28,796 nt of DNA, taken from contig JAAYQB010000067.1 of assembly GCA_012519525.1 (NCBI GenBank), forward strand, positions 1 to 28,796, given 5' to 3'. The position numbers were made by a program, and so were the translations under genes. How positions within the stretch are numbered: the stretch's first letter is position 1; each line of letters opens with the position of its first letter. Positions 24,525-28,796 of the stretch are shown here, piece by piece. This DNA is from Bacteroidales bacterium (GTDB taxonomy: Bacteria; Bacteroidota; Bacteroidia; Bacteroidales; WCHB1-69). The notes beneath the pieces were generated by a model. It worked only from the letters and a program-made list of their open reading frames with translations, did no database searches and was not told the DNA's origin.

Positions 24525-24550
24525 CAACATTAAAAAAATAAAATTTATAA

Positions 24551-24580
24551 ATGGACGAAGACCCCTATCATAAGTATTAA
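24551..24580 (+). CDS. Nine-codon leader peptide MDEDPYHKY upstream of mgtE
   Basis: ATG at 24551 opens a nine-codon frame ending with TAA at 24578-24580. The start lies about 20 bases after the predicted transcription start and is preceded by an A-rich stretch (AAAATTTATAA), the usual Bacteroidetes start context. The peptide begins with three acidic residues and a proline, MDEDP. In Salmonella the mgtA leader peptide MgtL begins MEPDP, and nascent acidic/proline runs of this kind destabilise ribosomes when Mg2+ is low. The ORF ends five bases before the first arm of the switch at 24585. Translation is plausible but unproven; no homologous bacteroidete leader is known to me. Confidence 0.5.
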   Translation: MDEDPYHKY

Positions 24581-24599
24581 CCGTACTATAAGGAATAAA

Positions 24600-24629
24600 A
24601 TGTTTCCTTATAGTCATTCAAAATTATAA
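24600..24629 (+). CDS. Possible second short leader ORF (MFPYSHSKL)
   Basis: ATG at 24600 begins nine codons ending with TAA at 24627-24629, which overlaps the mgtE Shine-Dalgarno sequence. An upstream TAAGGA (24589-24594) inside segment A could serve as its ribosome binding site, and the ATG falls in the A:B loop. Translation would melt A:B and end close to the mgtE start, allowing coupling. It may equally be a chance frame created by the hairpin arms. Confidence 0.25.
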   Translation: MFPYSHSKL

Positions 24630-24634
24630 GGAGA
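24628..24634 (+). promoter_or_regulatory. Strong Shine-Dalgarno sequence of mgtE
   Basis: AAGGAGA lies seven bases before the mgtE ATG at 24642, near-ideal complementarity and spacing for the 16S rRNA anti-Shine-Dalgarno. The other genes I checked in the window use A-rich starts without it, as is usual in Bacteroidetes where the anti-Shine-Dalgarno is occluded. Its presence here, inside a switch segment, suggests a regulatory purpose. Confidence 0.7.
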
Positions 24635-24641
24635 CAATAAT

Positions 24642-25982
24642 ATGGTTGAATTCAAAGACAAGATTCAATTACTTGCCGATAGTAAAGATTGGAAAGGCTT
24701 AAAACAAGTTCTCAACGATTTAGATCCTATTCAAATAGCTGATTTATTAGAAGATATTTCCGATAATGCAGAGATTATTATCTTTCGACTCCTTAATAGG
24801 AATCAAGCAAAGGAAGTTTTTCAGCTTTTAAGTCATGATAAACAAGAGCAAATTATTGAAGATTTAGCCAACAATGTTAAAACTTTATCAAATCTGCTCA
24901 ACGACTTAGAGCCTGACGACAGAACGGCTTTTTTCGAGGAATTACCCGGCAAGGTTACCCATCGTTTAATGCAACTTCTTTCTCCGGAAGAACGAACAAT
25001 TACAACTCAGTTATTGGGCTATCCTGAAGATAGTGTCGGACGTCTAATGACTCCTGAATATGTAGCGATAAAAACCAACAACACTGTTGAACAAGCATTC
25101 AAACATATAAGAAAATACGGAAAAGATTCGGAAACTCTTAATGTTATATATGTAGTTGATGATGAATGGAAACTCATAGATGATATAAGAATTAAAGAGC
25201 TGATTCTTGCTTCTCCTCAACAAAAAATAGAAGACCTGATTGATCGTCGTTTTGTATCGCTTCATGCTATGGACGACCAAGAAACAGCCATTAAATCTTT
25301 TCAAGACTACGACAGAGTAGCTCTGCCTGTTACTAACGATGAAAATCTGCTTCTTGGAATTGTAACCTTCGACGATATTATGGACGTTGCTGAAGAAGAA
25401 TCTACCGAAGACTTCCATAAATTCGGTTCTATTCAGTCTGTTATTACAAATCCATTAAAAGAAAAAACTTTCAATCTTTATAAAAATCGTATTATTTGGC
25501 TTGTCGTTTTAGTGTTTATGAATATTTTTTCCGGAGCAGCAATTTCACATTTCGAAAATGTTATTCAATCGATGGTTTCTTTGGTATTTTTTCTGCCTCT
25601 TTTAATTGGTAGTGCAGGAAATGCAGGTTCACAATCCGCCACCTTAATGATTAGAGCTTTAGCTGTCGGAGATGTAGAAGTAAAAGACTGGTATAACCTT
25701 ATTTGGAAAGAACTTTTAGTGTCTTTTCTACTTGGAATTACAATGGCTGTTGCCGTATCTATCGTAGCTAGTTTCAGAGCACCCGAAATAATTATAGTTC
25801 TGTTTATTACTATGGTACTCATTGTTATGACCGGATGTCTAATCGGACTACTATTGCCTTTTATTTTTACAAGATTTAAACTTGACCCTGCTACTGCAAG
25901 TGCTCCGTTAATTACTTCAATAGCTGATATTTGCGGAATTGTAATTTATTTTTCCGTTGCTTCCTATTTCTTAAATTTCTAA
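24642..25982 (+). CDS. mgtE: Magnesium transporter MgtE
   Basis: A 446-residue Mg2+ channel of full length. Residues 1-130 form the helical N domain with repeated LL-x-x-L units (LEPDDRTAFFEELPG). Two CBS domains follow at about 135-255 (VGRLMTPEYVAIKTNN, FVSLHAMDDQETA, YDRVALPVTND). The membrane domain from about 280 has five helices and the MgtE signatures GSAGNAGSQSATLMIRALAVGD and DPATASAPLITSIADICG, which includes the ion-coordinating aspartate. In characterised MgtE the N and CBS domains bind Mg2+ and close the pore. It is monocistronic, and its leader carries a candidate Mg2+-responsive attenuator (24551-24636). Inner membrane. Confidence 0.95.
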   Translation: MVEFKDKIQLLADSKDWKGLKQVLNDLDPIQIADLLEDISDNAEIIIFRLLNRNQAKEVFQLLSHDKQEQIIEDLANNVKTLSNLLNDLEPDDRTAFFEELPGKVTHRLMQLLSPEERTITTQLLGYPEDSVGRLMTPEYVAIKTNNTVEQAFKHIRKYGKDSETLNVIYVVDDEWKLIDDIRIKELILASPQQKIEDLIDRRFVSLHAMDDQETAIKSFQDYDRVALPVTNDENLLLGIVTFDDIMDVAEEESTEDFHKFGSIQSVITNPLKEKTFNLYKNRIIWLVVLVFMNIFSGAAISHFENVIQSMVSLVFFLPLLIGSAGNAGSQSATLMIRALAVGDVEVKDWYNLIWKELLVSFLLGITMAVAVSIVASFRAPEIIIVLFITMVLIVMTGCLIGLLLPFIFTRFKLDPATASAPLITSIADICGIVIYFSVASYFLNF

Positions 25983-26044
25983 GAGAATGCGAAGATGAAA
26001 CTAATGGATAATAAGCATTGAATTATCTAAATTTAAATAAAAAT

Positions 26045-26827
26045 TTATTCATCCCAATCCAAATACACAGGAAAACGTTTTCGATAGTTATCCAAATCAT
26101 CTTTACTTAGTGTAACACTCAGTATTTGTTCTTTTTCCCCTGCTTGAGCTATGACTTGTCCGAAAAAATTAACCGCTTGTGATTGACCGTTGTAAACAAG
26201 GTGATTACCATCTTTACCCACTCGATTTACTCCAATCGCATACGATTGATTTTCAATAGCTCTCGCAGCCAATAATGTCTTATAAACACCTATTCTTCCT
26301 GAGGGCCAATTAGCAATGTAAATCAAGCAATCGTAAGCCAAATCGTTATTGTTTCGTTTATTACGACTCCAGATTGGGAAGCGAAGATCATAACATATCA
26401 AAGGCATAAATTTCCATCCTTTATATTCTACCAACAAAGAACTTTTACCAACCGTAAACAATTCGGATTCGGAAGCTATGCTAAACAAATGTCGCTTGTC
26501 ATAACGTTGAATACAGCCATCGGGAGTAACCCATAATAGAGCATTAAAATAATCATTGTTTTCTTGCAATGCTAAACTTGCTACCACAGCGGCATCGTAT
26601 TTTTTTGCACATTCTTTTAAAAAATGAACACTCTGTCCATCAATAGTTTCTGCTAAAAGAGTAGTGTCAACCGCAAAGCCCGTATTAAACATTTCAGGGA
26701 AAATCAAAACATTCGGCTTTTTATCAAGATTTTGTAAAATATTACGATAATGAAGTAAGTTGGTTTCTACTTCTTTCCAACATATATCGGATTGAATTAA
26801 ACAAACTTCTAATGTAGACGCTTTCAT
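26045..26827 (-). CDS. Nitrilase-superfamily omega-amidase (YafV-like)
   Basis: A 260-residue carbon-nitrogen hydrolase. The catalytic triad is visible: Glu in FPEMFNTGF, Lys in YDKRHLF, and Cys in LICYDLRFP. The CYDLRFP context and overall length fit the omega-amidase/YafV branch, which hydrolyses alpha-ketoglutaramate and similar transamination by-products. It starts four bases after hydF and shares its promoter; I know of no functional link to hydrogenase maturation, so the pairing is probably operonic convenience. It converges on mgtE across a 62-base gap holding a weak AT-only inverted repeat (26028-26034/26041-26047). Cytoplasmic. Confidence 0.88.
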   Translation of the reverse strand: MKASTLEVCLIQSDICWKEVETNLLHYRNILQNLDKKPNVLIFPEMFNTGFAVDTTLLAETIDGQSVHFLKECAKKYDAAVVASLALQENNDYFNALLWVTPDGCIQRYDKRHLFSIASESELFTVGKSSLLVEYKGWKFMPLICYDLRFPIWSRNKRNNNDLAYDCLIYIANWPSGRIGVYKTLLAARAIENQSYAIGVNRVGKDGNHLVYNGQSQAVNFFGQVIAQAGEKEQILSVTLSKDDLDNYRKRFPVYLDWDE

Positions 26828-26831
26828 TTGT

Positions 26832-28013
26832 TTATTGATTAAAAATTTCCGTTACTCTTTCAAAAATTCCTGTTACATAAGCTATTGCCATTCCATAATT
26901 GGATACGGGAATTTGTTTTTCGATTACTTGCTTTAATCGGTTATACAATTGCCGTTGTGTTACCATGCATCCGCCACATTGTATCACAAAAGCATATTCA
27001 TCCAAATCGGGCAATGGCGATAAAGACGATACCCATTCAAAATGTAGCTGTTTTTTAGTGAAATCACGTAACATTTTCGGAATTTTATGTCTTCCTATAT
27101 CTTCACAAGAAGATACATGTGTACACGATTCCAACATTAATATTTTATCTCCGTCTTTTAATTTTGAAATAAAGGGAGTGCCTTTCAGATAATCTTGAAA
27201 ATTACCTTTGGTACGTGCTAAAATAATGCTGAAACTTGTTAAAGGAATACTTGTCGGCAGTATTTTCGACACATAAGCAAAAATCTGACTGTCAACAACA
27301 ACTAAGTTTGGAGACTGTGTTTTCAAATAATCCTCTAACTCTTCGGGTTGTAAACATACGGCAATAGCATGATTATCCAATACATCTCTTATCAACTGCA
27401 CTTGGGGTAATATTAATCGTCCCTCAGGAGCTTCATCATCTTGAGGCATAACTAAAGCTATTGTATCTCCTTTTGAAATGAGATCTTCTAAATAGCTCTT
27501 ATTTATATATGCAGTCGGAGGAGTAATTTTAACCAAAGAATCAATGAGTTGCTCTATTCCTACTCGATTAACAGTACTGCATTCTACAATAGGAACTCCA
27601 TAAGTTTTTAATTGATTTTTTAAGGTTTCGCTTAGTTTTTCTTTGTCTGCTTTATTATGTACGATAAGATAAGGAATTTCGTGAGAATGTAAATTTTCCA
27701 TCCATTTTTTTTCTACTTCTCCGAATATATTTTCGGATATAACAAAAATGGCAACGTCAATGATTTTTAAAACCTCTTCCGTTTTTTTGATTCGTTTTTC
27801 TCCTATTTCACTCACATCATCAATTCCGGCTGTATCGACAAAAACAACAGGTCCTATTCCGAAAATTTCTATTGATTTTTTAACAGGGTCGGTTGTTGTT
27901 CCTGCTATGTCCGATACTATTGCAATATCTTGTCCGGCTATCGCATTGATAAGCGAACTTTTACCTTGATTCCTACGCCCAAATATACCTATAAAAACAC
28001 GCTTTGTTTTCAT
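26832..28013 (-). CDS. hydF: [FeFe] hydrogenase H-cluster maturation GTPase HydF
   Basis: A 393-residue maturase that carries the diiron precursor and delivers it to HydA. The N-terminal GTPase has GRRNQGKSSL, the switch IAGTTTDP, DTAG and NKAD. The middle dimerisation part is followed by the Fe-S domain with ESCTHVSSCEDIGRHKIP and IQCGGCMV, supplying the conserved CxH and CxxC ligands. The ATG at 28013 (MKTKRVFIGIFGRR) is chosen because the promoter at 28032-28039 lies inside the longer frame beginning at 28109, and the extra residues are low-complexity. HydE and HydG, its usual partners, are not in this window. It sits 3.8 kb from the hydrogenase operon. Confidence 0.95.
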   Translation of the reverse strand: MKTKRVFIGIFGRRNQGKSSLINAIAGQDIAIVSDIAGTTTDPVKKSIEIFGIGPVVFVDTAGIDDVSEIGEKRIKKTEEVLKIIDVAIFVISENIFGEVEKKWMENLHSHEIPYLIVHNKADKEKLSETLKNQLKTYGVPIVECSTVNRVGIEQLIDSLVKITPPTAYINKSYLEDLISKGDTIALVMPQDDEAPEGRLILPQVQLIRDVLDNHAIAVCLQPEELEDYLKTQSPNLVVVDSQIFAYVSKILPTSIPLTSFSIILARTKGNFQDYLKGTPFISKLKDGDKILMLESCTHVSSCEDIGRHKIPKMLRDFTKKQLHFEWVSSLSPLPDLDEYAFVIQCGGCMVTQRQLYNRLKQVIEKQIPVSNYGMAIAYVTGIFERVTEIFNQ

Positions 28014-28031
28014 ACGTTCATCATTTTTTTG

Positions 28032-28039
28032 CAAAGGTA
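28032..28039 (-). promoter_or_regulatory. -7 promoter element for hydF and the amidase gene
   Basis: The minus strand reads TACCTTTG (TAnnTTTG), 19 bases upstream of the hydF ATG. It sits in the longer conserved block AAATAAAAGTATA, shared with the DUF2007 promoter and the site at 28658-28665, and it decides the hydF start. Confidence 0.6.
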
Positions 28040-28102
28040 TACTTTTATTTATTTTCTTTCTCTTTTTTATAATAAATTTAAGAAAATTAAAAAAAATGAG
28101 GT

Positions 28103-28113
28103 GGGACACTACC
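28103..28113. repeat. GGGACACTACC repeat, second copy of the 15731 motif
   Basis: It differs by one base from GGGACAGTACC at 15731-15741. An inverted GTGTCCCC occurs at 28621-28628 on the other side of the membrane-protein gene, so the ~525-base segment is loosely bracketed by inverted GGGACAC motifs. No transposase is present. Element identity is not established. Confidence 0.3.
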
Positions 28114-28151
28114 TAACAAGACATAGTTAATTATTTAATTTTTTGGGTACT

Positions 28152-28559
28152 TTAATCTGGAAGTTTCCGATTGTTTTGTCGATTATAAGGGCTGATTAAA
28201 TAAAGAAAACATCCAAAAGAAAACAATATAATCCATAATGGAATACTTTCCAATATATAGTAAAATTGATTGTTAGATTCCAATATTATCAATTCCGTAA
28301 TTGATAATATTGTCCATACTAGATATAAAAAAAATAATAATGCCAAAGCCCACCAACCAATTTTATTATTAAATATTATTTGATAGGACAATACTATTGT
28401 CGGTATCATCCAAAACCAAATAAAAGGAATATTAATTGAACTTTCTCCCATTATGCCTCCTCGATTGAAGAAAATCAAAAAATTGTAGACTAACAGCAAT
28501 ATAAAATAAGATATTCGCTGAATTAATTTATTTGAAAAGAATTTTAAAAATTTATTCAT
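28152..28559 (-). CDS. Unknown four-helix membrane protein
   Basis: A 135-residue protein of no family that I recognise. Four hydrophobic segments are clear: ISYFILLLVYNFLIFF (about 16-31), a second around FIWFWMIPTIVLSYQIIF, a third around WWALALLFFLYLVWTIL, and a fourth around IPLWIILFSFGCFLYLI near the C terminus. It is rich in Phe, Ile, Leu and Trp with few charged residues. It has its own promoter-like TATTTTTG at 28658-28665. It is bracketed by inverted GGGACAC motifs and could be a recent arrival or a local orphan. Coding potential is supported by uninterrupted frame and membrane pattern only. Confidence 0.55.
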   Translation of the reverse strand: MNKFLKFFSNKLIQRISYFILLLVYNFLIFFNRGGIMGESSINIPFIWFWMIPTIVLSYQIIFNNKIGWWALALLFFLYLVWTILSITELIILESNNQFYYILESIPLWIILFSFGCFLYLISPYNRQNNRKLPD

Positions 28560-28657
28560 ATTTTAAAAACCTTAAAAATTCCAACGTCTAACTTCAATGT
28601 TTTTAGTAATACTGTCTTAAGTGTCCCCCTTTATTAGGACAGTTTTTTTTAACGTTG

Positions 28658-28665
28658 CAAAAATA
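28658..28665 (-). promoter_or_regulatory. -7 promoter element upstream of the membrane-protein gene
   Basis: The minus strand reads TATTTTTG within AAATAAAAGTATATTTTTGCAA, which is almost the same as the hydF promoter block (28032-28050) about 630 bases away. The implied leader is around 90 bases and includes the ACTGTC/GACAGT inverted pair (28611-28616, 28638-28643). Confidence 0.4.
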
Positions 28666-28703
28666 TACTTTTATTTGTTTCAATCAATAAAAAATAACTA
28701 TTT

Positions 28704-28749
28704 ACCCCACCTTTGCCCTCCAAATCTTGACCCCACCCTTACCCTCCCC
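28704..28749. repeat. C-rich tandem repeat with G-quadruplex potential on the minus strand
   Basis: An 18-base unit ACCCCACCTTTGCCCTCC (28704-28721) recurs as ACCCCACCCTTACCCTCC (28730-28747), 16 of 18 bases identical. The minus strand of 28731-28749 reads GGGGAGGGTAAGGGTGGGG, four G-runs with loops of 1, 3 and 1 bases, a canonical intramolecular G-quadruplex motif. It is striking in such AT-rich DNA. The region 28560-28796 holds no gene that I can support. Confidence 0.6.
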
Positions 28750-28796
28750 ACTTGAAGCGAAGCGAAAAGCATGAGTACATTAATATAAAATTCAAA

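Larger units (their letters stand above)
24167..24550. other. Divergent intergenic region between the hydrogenase operon and mgtE
   Basis: A 384-base, very AT-rich gap with no ORF. It holds the minus-strand hydrogenase promoter (24323-24330) and, at its right end, the plus-strand mgtE promoter (24517-24524). A nearly perfect direct repeat TTTTCAATAAAAAA occurs at 24481-24494 and 24497-24510, ending seven bases before the mgtE -7 element; it might bind a regulator or supply the -33 region. I saw no tRNA, riboswitch fold or further inverted repeat of note. Confidence 0.6.
24585..24636 (+). promoter_or_regulatory. Three-segment mutually exclusive hairpin switch controlling the mgtE ribosome binding site
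   Basis: Segment A, ACTATAAGGAA (24585-24595), pairs perfectly with segment B, TTCCTTATAGT (24604-24614), across an 8-base loop. B, taken as 24601-24613, can instead pair over 13 positions with segment C (24624-24636): 11 Watson-Crick and 2 G-U pairs, with a 10-base loop. C contains the mgtE Shine-Dalgarno sequence. So A:B frees the ribosome binding site and B:C hides it. No T-run follows either hairpin, so control should act on translation. A ribosome at the end of the leader ORF would cover A and favour B:C. Confidence 0.6.

Noticed and set aside
24525..24641. M-box (ykoK) riboswitch for mgtE
   Set aside because: The leader from the predicted start is only about 110 bases, shorter than the M-box, and I do not see its conserved helices; the paired arms fit a small attenuator instead.
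28014..28109. N-terminal extension of HydF
   Set aside because: The promoter -7 element at 28032-28039 lies inside it and the extra residues are low-complexity; ATG at 28013 fits the family.
28611..28650. Plus-strand terminator ACTGTC...GACAGT followed by a T-run
   Set aside because: The stem is only six pairs with a long loop and there is no plus-strand gene upstream to terminate; treated as part of the possible mobile-element remnant.
1..28796. tRNA, rRNA, CRISPR array or complete prophage/insertion sequence
   Set aside because: Intergenic gaps were read for cloverleaf-like segments, spaced repeats and transposase frames; none was found.

Overview
The window looks like a chromosomal segment of a strictly anaerobic, fermentative, low-GC Bacteroidetes, probably Bacteroidales. 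The signs are AT-rich DNA, repeated TAnnTTTG (-7) promoter elements, A-rich translation starts with almost no Shine-Dalgarno sequences, and typical Bacteroidetes genes: an M64 peptidase, a GldH-like lipoprotein, a cluster of SurA-like foldases downstream of guaB, and a fused NfnA-NfnB protein. I saw no rRNA, tRNA, CRISPR array, phage or complete insertion sequence.

Layout. 1-429: 3' end of an S41 protease gene (+). 469-3019: DUF2007 protein and fused NADPH/NADH/ferredoxin transhydrogenase (-). 3189-5653: PLP-dependent sulfur amino acid enzyme overlapping an M64 peptidase (-). 5921-6448: small TPR protein (+). 6468-13224: five-gene operon guaB, three SurA/PpiC-type foldases, moxR (-). 13412-15680: der, GldH-like lipoprotein, queD (+). 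15889-24166: ten-gene operon (-) ending in an electron-bifurcating-type [FeFe] hydrogenase. 24551-25982: Mg2+ transporter mgtE (+) with an unusual leader. 26045-28013: hydF and a nitrilase-family amidase (-). 28152-28559: unknown membrane protein, followed by a short sequence-rich but non-coding tail.

How the genes fit together. The 8.3-kb hydrogenase operon carries the trimer HydB-HydA-HydC, which in characterised relatives couples NADH and reduced ferredoxin oxidation to H2 production. In front of the structural genes is a putative sensory and regulatory set: two DRTGG-domain paralogs, two GHKL ATPases without a histidine-phosphotransfer segment, a PHP phosphoesterase, a small [2Fe-2S] protein, and a second [FeFe]-hydrogenase-like protein. 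That protein keeps the cluster-binding cysteines but has lost the proton-transfer cysteine and neighbouring active-site residues. HydF, a maturation GTPase, lies nearby; HydE and HydG are not in the window. The fused Nfn protein would balance NADPH, NADH and ferredoxin in the same cell.

The most striking unexplained element is the mgtE leader (24517-24641). A promoter is followed by a nine-codon ORF encoding MDEDPYHKY, then by three segments that form two mutually exclusive hairpins, one of which buries an exceptionally strong Shine-Dalgarno sequence of mgtE. The acidic-proline start of the peptide resembles enterobacterial MgtL (MEPDP...), where low Mg2+ causes the ribosome to abort. I propose an independently built Mg2+-sensing translational attenuator for an MgtE channel in Bacteroidetes. 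This is inference from sequence only.
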